Of a DNA stretch of 64,000 nt, positions 47,561 to 57,786 are shown in pieces (position 1 is the stretch's first letter; every line of letters begins with the position of its first letter). The stretch comes from Gari tellinella. Taxonomy: Eukaryota > Mollusca > Bivalvia > Cardiida > Psammobiidae. The stretch is from positions 39,118,356-39,182,355 of the forward strand of contig OV277870.1 in the NCBI GenBank assembly GCA_922989275.2, in the 5' to 3' direction. Position numbers and translations under genes: made by a program. Under the pieces are notes generated by a model, which searched no databases, was not told where the DNA came from, and was given only the letters and a program-made list of their open reading frames with translations.

Positions 47561-47700
47561 AGACTTGTTCTGTAAGAGCAATAACATACATGTACCTACA
47601 CACGTGTGACAGATAACAAAGATAAGACGGTTGACGTCGGTATAATTGTTCTGCTGGAGTTCATTTCGTTTTATTTGGCCTGGCACTTGAAAGTGTTCCC
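47561..47700 (+). promoter_or_regulatory. Proximal promoter of C1q gene 5
   Basis: E-box CACGTG at 47601-47606, AGATAA at 47611-47616 and GATAAG at 47621-47626, followed by TTGTTCTGCTGGAGTTCATT, nearly identical to gene 3. The two promoters belong to the same duplicated block. Confidence 0.5.
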
Positions 47701-49172
47701 ATGACAATGATTTTGTTAGTCTCGTGTCTGTTTCTCTCGGTAGTCTACACTACTGCATCTACAGTAGATGCAGATCATAACACTGACACCATGGAATATC
47801 TGATTCGTCGTATTGAGGTCTTAGAAAACCGCAACATGCAGTTTAGAGAGGAGATGCATGCGATGCGTAGAAAACAAGATAGACAGGGACGAGAGATAGC
47901 TTCTCTCCGCCGTGTGTTGGGGAGCAGAATTAGAGACCATGGACAAGGCGAGGAAGACAATTTTGATGAGGACGAGAATAACCAACCGAGGTCAGAGGTC
48001 AATAATGCAGCCTCTACAGACGGGGAAAACCTTAATTCAGGTATGGTCAAATAATTCTTATATTATTAAGTAGTAAATATTAAACAGTGTTTCCGATGAT
48101 GTAATACAGTCCATAAGAGCACTAATGTTAAGTAGCACAGTGTGAGAATGACAATGTTTATATTACTATTTGCTAAGTACATAAACATAGGCGTTTATTA
48201 CGATAGAATAGCGCTGTCAGTAAGATTCACATCGATTTTTATCTGGAAGCAGCAATAACTTTACTATAATAGCACACGAATATGTTAAATGGACAAATCC
48301 AGTTTCAAATTAAGTTTAGTCCAGTTTTACCACGTAGACACTTTTTCAGAACATACTGCAAAATGACAAAAAGTGTACATTCTGAGCAGAGGATCCTTCT
48401 GATCTGGGTATACGCTTTTTGCTTTGGATACTTGTACTCTTCAGATGAACACTTTATGTAATGGGCGCATATATGCTGGTTCAGTTTGTTAAAAGGTCCC
48501 TACAGACATATATATGTTGTGTATATATAAGTTCTACAAACACTTAATTTTTAAAGAAAGTCATTTATATTTAATGTTTGTATATTTTAAGGTAGTACGT
48601 CCAAATGAAGTTTGGTCTATGTCGTTAAATATCGGTACTCTACGCAGAGCGATTTGTTCTTTATCGTCAACTAACGTTCCGTACCTAACCAGCAAGTTCT
48701 TATATATATTTCAGAACATGGCGTGCAAAGAATACGTAGGGCTGAGGTTGATATGAATGTGGCATTTTTTGCCAAACTTTCTACAAACACACCTCACCTA
48801 GGTCAGAACCAGATTGTAGCGTTTGATACCATCGAGACCAATGAAGGCAATGCATATAATCCCCATACAGGTGTTTTCACAGCTCCTGTGTCTGGCACGT
48901 ACGTGTTTTCCTCGACTGTAGTAACCCATAACCGGGATGTAGCGCATTATGGATTTGACCATAATGGTAATGTTATAACAGTAATGTATGTCAATGGAGC
49001 AGAATCGTATTACGAGTCAACCTCCCAAACTATTGTTCTTCAGTTGATTCAAGGAGACGATGTGTCTATCAAACATACAGATTTTGACAAAGCAATCACC
49101 GGTGCCAACTATTCGATATTTTCCGGGTTCTTGTTGCATCAGTCGTTTCCAAGTGCCAATGTTGTTGGTTAG
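47701..49172 (+). CDS. C1q domain-containing secreted protein (gene 5)
   Basis: Exons 47701-48040 (340 nt) and 48715-49172 (458 nt), phase 1, 265 aa. Signal peptide MTMILLVSCLFLSVVYTTAS. Coiled coil VLENRNMQFREEMHAMRRKQ; acidic linker identical to gene 4. Junction EHGVQRIRRAEVDMNV keeps the furin-like RIRR. C1q domain: AFFAKLS, GNAYNPHTGVFTAPVSGTY, GDDVSIKH, FSGFLL. Exon 1 and intron resemble gene 4 while the upstream flank resembles gene 3, which suggests unequal crossing-over or gene conversion in the cluster. AATAAA at 49186-49191. Confidence 0.9.
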
Positions 49173-49966
49173 TCAATGAATGATAAATAAATGTACGACT
49201 TGTGTTAAGGCACTCGATTACTTTCTTGTTTTATTTCATCCGAGGCTTGCTTTTTGTACACCCCAACGGACTTGGTAGTTATGAAATATTCCCAGGGCTG
49301 TAGATTGAAGGTGGTAAAATGGACATATTTGACGTTTCCCCCCTTTTTGTCTCACAACAACCCGTATCGTGTAGAAGAGACATTTCTAATGAAAAGTACA
49401 ACACATGTTTTGATGGAAAATGAACTCATTCACCCCTAAAACTTTTAATGGAAAGTTCCATCTTCCAATGAAGTTTAGTCCATTTATGACAATTAAGGGG
49501 TGTTTTCTACATTATATTGCAGGAGCCCTCTGATCTGGGTGTACACTGTTTGTGTTGGACAAGTATACTCTTTATAGGTACAATGTTTATAAATGACGAG
49601 TATACTCGTCGCTAGGGTTGAATGTGTAGGAAGTGGGTATAGGAAATACCCATCTTTCCTGGATATGAGATTCTGTTTTCCTTTTGGACAAACACAACAG
49701 CTACAGAAGAATATTGAAATGCAGTGTAAAGTCCAAGTAACACAATCGTGTGACAAACAATGTTCAGTTTTTAGTGGCGGTGCATTCTTCATTTCATAAC
49801 TGACTCAATGTGGTTTTTGTACAACTGCACCCATTTGTATGAACATTTAACACTGGGTTAAACTTACCATTTGATATATGTTCTGGTTTAAACCCTGGTA
49901 AGCGATTGTATAAACACGCCCGCACTTTTAACCGCGGTTAAAAAACCGGTATATACTGAATCCAAA

Positions 49967-50146
49967 ATGGCCGACATTTTACAGATTAACCATCGTCACC
50001 AGTGTCAGTTCAGGCAGATTACAGAAATGACAGACGAGGAACTGAGATGTATGTTCATGCTTTCTCAGAGAGGTAAAGACCGACTGGTTGAGCTTACTGG
50101 ACATCGACTCACTCTCACTGTAACGACGGACGATGAGAAACAGTGA
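49967..50146 (+). pseudogene. Harbinger-like transposase, N-terminal fragment
   Basis: A 59-codon frame from an ATG in AAAATGG context reads MADILQINHRHQ, then EMTDEELRCMFMLSQRGKDR and LVELTGHRL. The 'TDEEL..MF.LS...+..L..L.GHRL' layout resembles the start of PIF/Harbinger (HARBI1-type) transposases; this is a resemblance by eye. The upstream GGGTTAAACTTACC and CCGCGGTTAAA also recall the ends of such elements. The frame runs straight into a family-2 hairpin arm (AACAGTGAAGTCCCTGATCAG) that supplies the stop, so the gene is cut off. Confidence 0.35.
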
Positions 50147-50265
50147 AGTCCCTGATCAGAGGGCTCCTGTAGAACTTCACTGTTTGCATAGTACAAGTGT
50201 ACTGTTCACAGGTACATCGTTGGTGAAAGACGCATATATGCGTCACTAGGGCTCAATGAGTTAAG
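50136..50265. repeat. Family-2 element remnant
   Basis: CAGTGAAGTCCCTGATCAG, CTCCTGTAG and GAACTTCACTGTTTGCAT form a shortened hairpin. The segment ends CTCAATGAGTTAA (50262-50265), matching the right end of the element at 34531-34759. Confidence 0.5.
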
Positions 50266-50614
50266 TCACATGATTATTCATTCGAGATCGTACCGACGGT
50301 ATATAAAGAGTGTGCGCGCTCTGAGAGCTAGAAAGAGAAAGAACGGGAAAATGTTGCGGATGTAAAGGCTAGAACTGGTGAGATTTAGGGATACGTTAGA
50401 GCAGGATTTGGAGAGATGTAGGGGTGAAGTTAGAAATGCTGGAGGAGAGCGACCGTGTCTGGGAACATATTTGGAAATAGAAATTGGACAGTTCTAACGT
50501 TTGCCTTGTTTTAAAGAAGATCCACGAACCTGGGTTACACAACGCTAAATGAGTTACAAATACGGATAGTCTACACTATACTGTATTTTTATTGAGGAAA
50601 TATTGAAATGAGTG

Positions 50615-50682
50615 TCAAACAGTTTGGATCCTGATCAGACGCCGTGTCACGCGGCGTCTAATCAGGATCCAAACTGTTTGCA
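50615..50682. repeat. Family-1 hairpin, near-perfect
   Basis: CAAACAGTTTGGATCCTGATC / GATTAGGATCC-type arms, one changed base, apex CCGTGTCACGCGG. Preceded by GAGTGT and followed by GCAAAT as in other copies. Confidence 0.65.
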
Positions 50683-51091
50683 AATAACTATCGTACTCGG
50701 GGTAAGGCAGAGAAGGGGTTAAGAGTACGAGTTTAACCAATTCTGAATATCTTGAATACTTTAATAATTATTTAAGAACTCATTTTATATTTTAGAGTAA
50801 TAAAGGAGTCCATTTTTAATATAAATTTGCAAATTGAGTAGATCCAGATGAGACGCTAAGTAACATATCCAAACTGTTTGTCACTGTTGTGATATTTTTA
50901 GGAGAATGCGACGCCATGTGTAACATATAAAATCTGTTCGACACTCTTCATGACACGTTCAAGAAGATAAGTCCATGGTCAGGAACTTTTGCAGGTGACA
51001 TCAATAGCAGACGACCAGTGTCGAGCGTACTGAACTAAAATGGGGTAATGTTGTACCCAAAACGTGTGTCTGGTACTGAATACAGGTCACA

Positions 51092-52460
51092 CTTAAAGCA
51101 AGTTGAAAGTAAAACAGAATGCGCCCCAATGCACATTCTGCTTTATGGGGTCATTTCACCGAGTACGACCTAGAAAAGTCGTACGCGACCACATGCGACT
51201 TAAATCGCAGCTCGGTTTTCTCGTAGTCGCGGGCAAAAACCGTGCGACCTACCATATTATTTTCTATGTACGCTGTATGTTTGATGTTGGCTCGTATGAC
51301 CCTCGATGTGTACGCTCTACCTGCGTCCTATACGCTAGATACGCCCGCTCTTTATACGCTCTACCTGCGTCTGTCCGCTCGATCTGAAGCCATCTTAACA
51401 CGACTAAGGCTCGTTCTTCTCGACCAGTCTGCGACATTGCGTCGATCTATCGGAGACCTATCATCGCAAGCGCGCGATCTCGGCCGACCAAGAGTCATTA
51501 TCGACCGATTAAGCTATACGTACGAGTTCAGTTGCAACATATCCTCGATCAATACGATTAAGTTGCGATATTTACGTTCTAGCTTAGCTCGGACAATCAT
51601 TTATCGATCATTTCTAGACCGATTCTCGCCCAAGCTTCGCGCAAATTTGTCATGGTCGCAAGGATTTGCGCGCGACTATATGCGATTGTATTAAAAGGCC
51701 CGGCGATCGGTGACCGGCCATCAGTTTTTAACCAGCCTCTGAAGGGACCGCATGGACCCAAACGGTCTGCATTTCGCTATCTTATTACAGTTAGGAAACT
51801 ACAGTTATACTCTCTTGGTATGCTAAACATGCTGAAGATGACGGGAAAGAAATTTACCCCCAATAAAATTAAGGTTACCGCTTCAGCGAGGGTCAATCCT
51901 TTTCTGGTTGAAGCTAAAGCGCACGGAGGTCGCATATTAATCCTGTTTTTATAATCCAGTCTAACAAATGGAAATAATAGGGAGAATATGGGTCTAGGGA
52001 ATGCCTGAGACAGGTCGCACAGAGCGATGCTTGGTCGCAAAAGGGCGATACTACATGTAGATCGAACGGATCGAACTAGTATCGAGGACGGGTCGAGCAC
52101 CACGACCATGCGCGCAATCAGTTTCTCGCTCTAGAAGGCTGAATCTCGCCCATCCTCGCACTAGACTCGAATGCCCCTCGATCAGTGCGTCCTTTCTTCG
52201 ATCTTGCTCGCGTTTTCTCTGTGCGACTTTTAATTCGAGACTCGGTTTTTTGACATGTCAAAAAACCGAGCTACGATCTTTTTTTCGGGGAAACCAAACC
52301 TCGACTATGTGCGACCACTGAAGACCAAGTCAAGACCAACCCTCGGTGAACCGTCGACTACGTGCGACCTGGGGCGACCAAACCACGCTCTGAGATCGCA
52401 GCTGAGTTATCGGGGAAGATTTTTCTGTTAAATAACCCCTTTACTTTCAGCCTAATCATC
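51092..52460. mobile_element. CGA/TCG-rich 1.3-kb insertion splitting a family-3 hairpin
   Basis: A family-3 hairpin starts at 51092 and breaks after CTGCTTTA at 51145; its second arm resumes at 52439 (CTTTACTTTCAGCC). The insert, about 51146-52438, starts GGGGTCATTT and ends AATAACCCC, a short inverted terminus, with CTTTA on both sides as a possible target duplication. Inside, CGA, TCG, GATC and GCGAC words are far denser than in the surroundings, and 52241-52270 is a perfect 30-bp palindrome (CTCGGTTTTTTGAC and its complement). Long frames through it (51242-51694) have no recognisable domain. Confidence 0.55.
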
Positions 52461-52741
52461 TTCTTATATATAAAATATTTCTTATGATACACATTCATGA
52501 CCGTATGAAACCATTTTCTTCAATGGAAGAATAAATGAAAGGCGTTAAAGTGTGTATCTATAGAGTAATGTGCTAAAATATGACATTGAGCTCTATAAAG
52601 AGATACACAGGTGTGTAATAACTACTTATAAGTACAGATGAACCTTGTTTTCACCTTTAGCACGTGCGGCAGTTTTCGTCTGCAAAAGTTGTCGTCTGCA
52701 TCATTTCCTACCTTTTCTTTTAGGAAATGTCATTCGATAGT

Positions 52742-52807
52742 CAAACAGTTTGGATCCAGATGAGACGCCGAGTTACTCGGCGTCTCATCTGGATCCAAAT
52801 TGTTTGC
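52742..52807. repeat. Family-1 hairpin, near-perfect
   Basis: CAAACAGTTTGGATCCAGATG / CATCTGGATCCAAATTGTTTG arms with apex CCGAGTTACTCGG. The TGATC of the usual core is GATGAGAC here, with the matching change GTCTCATC on the other arm. Confidence 0.7.
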
Positions 52808-52859
52808 AGTAGTTATCTTAAGTCCGTTCTAAGCGTGCAAACGATAAAGACACTATTCA

Positions 52860-53960
52860 TTGAATAAGGATGTACATGTACATGTATATGTATATGTCTC
52901 TATGAATGAATCTTGGACATATAATGGACAACAAGTAGAAATTGTAAGTGATTTTAACTATCTTGGTGTCGTTTTTAATTATACAGGTAACTTTACACTA
53001 AATCAAGAACACCTAGTCGGGAAAGGTTTGAAAGCATTAAATGTATGAACTTCTAATTGTCGAACATTTAGAGTAAGTCCTAAAGTGGCTTGCCACTTGT
53101 TTGACGCTTTTGTTCGTCTACATTAAGTTATGCGTGTGAAATATGGGGTTTTACTAAATCTAAAGAAGTAGAACGAGTTCATTTAAAGTATTTAAAGAAC
53201 ATTTTAGGAGTAAGAAAAGAATATTTGTAATGTTGGCGTATATGTAGAATTATGTAGATACCCTATGTATGTTCAACGTCTTGTCAGGATAATTAGGTAT
53301 TGGTGTAAATTAGTAACAACAGATCATGTTTTATTATACACAATATATAGAAGTGCAAGAGAAGACGCTGATGTAGTTATTGTAAATTGGGTATCCAACG
53401 TAAAAAAGTACTTTATGACTATGGATTTGGATATGTTTGGGAATCACTGAGTTTGTTAAACTTAAAAGATTTTCATGTACTTTTTAAACGTAGATTAACA
53501 GATTGTTATATGCAAAATTGGGCTGCTGATACAAACAGTAATAAAGTCATGGGCTTTTGTGTTACTTTCAAATTAAACTTTTCTTACGAATGTTATTTAG
53601 ATATATTACCATTTACCTTAAGATGTTACATTACAAGATTAAGAGTATCTGCTCATATCCTAAGGATCCATACTGGACGTTACGGGCCGAATAGATTAGA
53701 ACGAAAGCAACGCACATGTTTAGTATGTAATACTGAAGATATTGAAGATGAGTATCATTTCGTTCTAAATTTGTTCCAAATATGAAGAGATTAGAAAAAT
53801 GTACATTAAAATATATTACTACGTACGTCCAAGTATGTTAAAATTTGTAGAATTATTACAAACCAGCAATAAACTATTACTTTTCAATTTGGCTAAGTAT
53901 GTAAAGGAAGCTGTCATCTTCCGTAATACTTTGATAAATATTGTACAATATACCATATAA
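52860..53960 (+). pseudogene. LINE retrotransposon 3' portion, frameshifted
   Basis: Pieces in several frames follow the order of a non-LTR retrotransposon C-terminus. SWTYNGQQVEIV...FNYLGVVFNYTG (end of the reverse transcriptase domain, about 52905-52990) is followed by FRVSPKVACHLFDAFVRL, SYACEIWGFTKSKEVERVHL, YPMYVQRLVRIIRYWCKL and NWVSNVKK. Then YGFGYVWES...FKRRLTDCY...FKLNFSYECYLDI and RTCLVCNTEDIEDEYHFVL (a zinc-knuckle-like CxxC...H) lead to FNLAKYVKEAVIFRN and a stop at 53958. Several stops and frameshifts make it inactive. A (TGTTC)n run at 54058-54083 may be its 3' tail. Confidence 0.75.
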
Positions 53961-54475
53961 TACAGATGTGTATGTTTCTTATAAAACACGTCATTGTGAT
54001 TTGATTTATAATGTATTTCATATGTATACAACGAGGTACACTGTACAAGTTGTGAATTTTCTGTTCTGTTCTGTTCTGTTCTATGACATTTTGGCCAGAT
54101 GTTAGAGCATGGCAAACGATATGCAGAGTGCTTACTAAGATTTGAAACATGTCATACTGTTGCGAAACACCTGCTAGATTTATAGTATAGGTAGATGTAA
54201 CAATTAATATTTTACATACCCCCAATGTTGCCATTTGCAATATTTGCATGAACCTTGCTGCTGCATTTCCAAACTTTAATGTGACGTTTAAACAGTTTTG
54301 CTCCAGATTCGACGCCGGGTAAATATAAACAATATAAAAACTGTTTGACATCTCCATTCAAAAATGCATCGAGATTAATTCGCAGAAGATAATTTCAAAG
54401 CAGACGACATTACGGCGGAAAAGCGTTAAAATGGCCATTATTTAAATTAAACAAGATCTTCTACTTCCATTGCGA
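53961..54475. other. Spacer with degenerate family-1 hairpin
   Basis: (TGTTC)n at 54058-54083. A worn family-1 copy at 54290-54352 (CAGTTTTGCTCCAGATTCGACGCCGGG). Nothing coding. Confidence 0.4.
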
Positions 54476-54703
54476 TAACCCATTCACTGCCTTACCCTGA
54501 GTACAATGGTTAGTTAAAAACAAGTCGGATCCTAACCAGACGCCGCGTACCGCGGTGTTTGACCAGGACTGGATCCAAACTGTTTGACACCAAGTCAAAT
54601 ATTTCTGAAATCAAAATTTCTTAAACAGTAAGTTTGAGAAATATTCATATTAGCAGACGACAATTGTTGAAAGCAGATGACGTCACGGCAATGAAGGGGT
54701 TAA
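54476..54703. mobile_element. TTAA-type MITE with family-1 hairpin
   Basis: Left ATAACCCATTCACTGCC (TTAA decayed to ATAA), right GGCAATGAAGGGGTTAA. Hairpin at about 54520-54590 with CCGCGTACCGCGG apex. The flanking GCAGACGACAATT / AGCAGATGACG motifs of this subtype are present. Confidence 0.6.
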
Positions 54704-54842
54704 AATCTAAAACTAATGTCATGGATTTCATATTTGGGGGATTCACATAAGGAAGAAACCGACAACAAATGTCCTCAATTACGACCACTGAATAAAAAGG
54801 TTTGTTTTCTGTGTGTAATAGATCTACATGTGTCTGCTCTTA

Positions 54843-54912
54843 AAGCAGGATGGAAGTAAAGCAGAACGCTCCTACAGGAGCGTTCTGCTTTACTTTCATC
54901 CTGCTTTAAGCT
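54843..54912. repeat. Family-3 hairpin, near-perfect
   Basis: TTAAAGCAGGATGAAAGTA / TACTTTCATCCTGCTTTAA arms with AAAGCAGAACGCTCC / GGAGCGTTCTGCTTT and a TAC apex. The arm differences from other copies (GGATG/CATCC versus GGCTG, CGCTCC versus GCGCC) are matched on both sides. Confidence 0.7.
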
Positions 54913-55330
54913 ACGACAGGTCGTAATAAGCCCGTTGACTCTACCCATAAGTGGTCGTATTAGCTAGACTTAACAGTATGTCAAAATGGGAACATTTGTA
55001 AACCAATTTGCATTTCATTCGAGCTTGATGCGATTTTAACTGATACTTTTATCCATCAAACGGATTTAAGCTCGATTGATAAGCATGGATGGATGTTAAC
55101 GGTTAATTCGGTTTGAAACATGTCTTGCCCATTCACACGGCAATGTTATTAGAAATTTTCAAATCTGATATTTCTATGGTTCACTGCGATATGACAAACA
55201 GTTCACTTGAATTATTCATTTGGACCTGAAACCTTTACCCAGGTACGATTAGATTAGACATTGCAAACAGTTTCGACCCCGCAGATCTCAGACGCCGTGT
55301 TCTTACGCGTTTAATCTTGAATAGAACCAG

Positions 55331-55869
55331 TTAAAGGGACTCGCAACCGGATGGTGTACTTGTCAAAATAAAATAAAATAAAATACTCAAATAAAAGCAA
55401 ATTTGTGGCATTATTTGGCTTCTGACATTAAAAAAATATGATCAGTCCAAAAAAAGTCTCAAGAATCGTCACCGAATCTTAGTTTTTTAGATATTTTCCA
55501 TCGTTTTTCTATAGCGTCAGCTGACGGTATAGTTGTTGTTGTTGCTTCTCTACACGGGCTCAGACATAAACCCGAGCCGAATAAAGTATTATCGATCGCT
55601 ACCAGTGAAGTACGTTAATTCGCTACCATATATATAGAGAGCGCAGGTAGCCGAGGTAGTAAAGGCGCTTCCTCATTTTTCATGTTTGTCTCCGCATGGA
55701 GGGTCACGGGTTCGAATCCCACCAGAGCTTCTTCTTTTCTTTTTTTTTGAAATGCATTTTTTAACAGAATTTATTATCCTAAACTAAATCTTACCCATTT
55801 ATATAAGCATTTGACATATATTTACAAATTACTATTTTTAATGCTAAATCCGGTTGCGAGCCTCTTTAA
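55331..55869 (+). mobile_element. TTAA-flanked element with tRNA-like core, copy 1
   Basis: 539 bp between TTAA at 55331 and 55866. Inverted ends AGGGACTCGCAACCGG / CCGGTTGCGAGCCTCT. It carries (AAAAT)n near the left, GAATCGTCACCGAATCTTAG, then a tRNA-like stretch at about 55640-55731 with A-box-like GTAGCCGAGGTAGTAAAGGC and B-box-like GGGTTCGAATCCC. The T arm pairs only three bases and no acceptor stem forms, so it is not a working tRNA gene. It may provide an internal pol III promoter. The inverted sister is at 63086-63630. Confidence 0.7.
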
Positions 55870-56289
55870 AGCTCATGTCGAACTGGATCAAGTAAAAGAG
55901 TTTATGCCCCAACTTTGTTTAATGTGGACTAGATCTTTAAGTTAGAAACACGTATAATAAACTCTTTGGTTCCCAATGGCGACGTACCATTGTCATTTGA
56001 AAACCGTTTGCATCCTGCATGGTCAGACCCCAAGCTACAGCGGACAATACGTTATTCTATTATTAAGTAAAAAATATTTAATATGCTAAAACTATTACTG
56101 CCATTGTAAACAGTATTGCACCAGATCAGACGCCGGAATACTTCAGGTACAACCGAATACATCAGATGCCAATTTGTTCGCTACTCTTATGAAAATAAAT
56201 CAACACTTTCAACCCCTGTTCTTTTCTACAAAGAATTGCGTTTGCGGGTACTCTCGTTTGGACCACAGGTTAACGGTGTGTTGGTCTAC
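55870..56289. other. Spacer with family-1 fragments
   Basis: 55980-56030 and 56105-56140 keep parts of family-1 arms (AAACCGTTTGCATCCTGCA, CACCAGATCAGACGCCGG). No gene seen. Confidence 0.35.
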
Positions 56290-56493
56290 AATCCCTTAAA
56301 CACCAGCCAAATATCATAAAATATCATGAAAATCTTTTTCTAAAACCAGGATTTTTTGTGTCATATACATTATAATGTATATGACACAAAAAAATGCTGG
56401 TTTTAGAAAATGAATTTCATGATATTTTATGATATTTGGATGGTGTTTGTGGTGGTGGTGGTGGTGGTGGTGGTGGGGGGGGGGGGGGGGGTG
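56290..56493. repeat. Long perfect palindrome followed by GTG and G runs
   Basis: AACACCAGCCAAATATCATA... mirrors ...ATGATATTTGGATGGTGTTT with arms of about 75 bp. The inner stem is GTGTCATATACATTATAATG / TATATGACAC. Immediately after come (GTG)n and a G-run of more than 15 bases (56446-56493). Strand breakage or slippage is likely here. Confidence 0.65.
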
Positions 56494-56583
56494 TAGACTA
56501 ACGCACCGTTTACCTGTGGTTTGGACGGGGGAAGGATTGTTCCTTCGCAGGTCACCTGTACACAGTCACAAACCACTAAAATG

Positions 56584-56797
56584 GCAGGGCTGCCATTTCT
56601 CCGGAATTTTCCGAAATCATCTGATTTTCATCCTAGGGATGGTAGCTTAAAGCAGGTTGAAAGTAAAGCAGAATGCACCTTAAGGCACATTCTGCTTTAC
56701 TTTCAACCTGCTTTAAGTTGTCACGTGTCTAGAAATTGACTATGGCGTAAATTCGCGTTTGAAAAATAGAAAATTTAGAAATCTTAGGGCAGACCTG
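56584..56797. mobile_element. CAGGGCTGCC MITE with family-3 hairpin, copy 1
   Basis: Ends CAGGGCTGCCATTTCTCCGG and GGGCAGACCTG; hairpin at 56646-56718 with GCACCTTAAGGCAC apex. CAGGG ends suggest the hAT group, but no 8-bp target duplication is evident. A better preserved sister is at 60470-60724. Confidence 0.6.
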
Positions 56798-56969
56798 GCA
56801 TGGTTTACCTTTCGTCTGCTAGTCGCGATTGTAGTAAAAACAAGGTGCAAATATTATCAGATCAGACGCCGCGTCTGTTCAAGCTCCAATATGAATAAAA
56901 CTCGCATCAATATTTCTCCTGCAAAAATTGCTTTAAAACTATTTTTAAAATAATTGCAGACAACTGTTA

Positions 56970-57215
56970 CAGTGGAGAATCTGCTATTATTTCCCGTTTA
57001 AACGCAAACGTGCGCAAACGCAAAGCACTAAAACGTAGAAAAGTACAACTTTTGGACAATTCTGATAATTCATGTTTATATTGATGGCAAACAGTTTGGA
57101 GCCTGATCAGACGCCGGGTTACCCGGCGTCTGATCTGGCTCCAAACGGTTTGTAATAGAAAAAATAGTTTTAGCGTAAACGCGTTTATTGGGAAAGAATA
57201 ACAGATTCTCCACTG
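56970..57215. mobile_element. TA-flanked MITE with family-1 hairpin, copy 2
   Basis: 246 bp, exactly the length of the copy at 28200-28445, with ends CAGTGGAGAATCTG / CAGATTCTCCACTG and TA on both sides. Hairpin 57087-57153 with CCGGGTTACCCGG apex. Confidence 0.75.
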
Positions 57216-57339
57216 TATAACGATACCTATCAGACAAAGGGAGAAATTCGAAAACCAGCAGATGGCAGTTTTCAAGCAGAATTTATTAAGTAAACCCTTT
57301 TGTAACGGTTTGTTTTCCGCAGTGAAGATATGTTGTTGC

Positions 57340-57786
57340 TTAAAGCAGGTTTAAAGTAAAGTTAAATACATTTTAGGGAGCCTTCTGATTTACTTTAGCC
57401 TGCTTTAACCCATTACCCCATAGCCTTTTTCTAGTTTTGAAAACATGTGACAACTTAAAGCAGGTTGACAGTAAAGCAGAATGTGTCTAAGGCACATTCA
57501 GCTTTACTTTCAGACTGCTTTAAGCTATCATCTGTTAGGATATAGAAATTATTTCCTATGTTGCACATTCATTTATGTATAAAATGGAACTATTTTCTTC
57601 AGTGGAGATATAAACTAAAGGCGTAAAAAAGTGTATTTATGCGGAAATGGGTTAAGCTACCATCTGCTATGATATAGGCAATAAATATTATTGTTTCTAT
57701 TCATGGCTGTATGAAATGGAAATATTTCTTCAGTGAGGGAATAAATTACCCGCGTAAATATACGTATCTATGGGGTAATGGGTTAA
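57340..57786. mobile_element. Family-3 element with another TTAA element nested inside
   Basis: The outer hairpin (TTAAAGCAGGTTTAAAGTAA ... TTACTTTAGCCTGCTTTAA) is interrupted at its final TTAA. A complete TTAA element occupies 57405-57655, with ends TTAACCCATTACCCCATAG / GGAAATGGGTTAA and hairpin 57454-57523. The outer sequence then resumes GCTACCATCTGCTATGATAT and ends ATGGGTTAA at 57786. Confidence 0.65.

Noticed and set aside
51242..51694. 150-codon open frame in the CGA/TCG-rich island
   Set aside because: The frame is open because stop codons are rare in that composition; repetitive Leu/Arg/Ser content, no domain, and it spans non-coding repeat sequence.
55640..55731. tRNA gene
   Set aside because: Has A- and B-box-like words, but the T arm pairs only three bases and no acceptor stem forms; treated as the tRNA-like core of a transposon.
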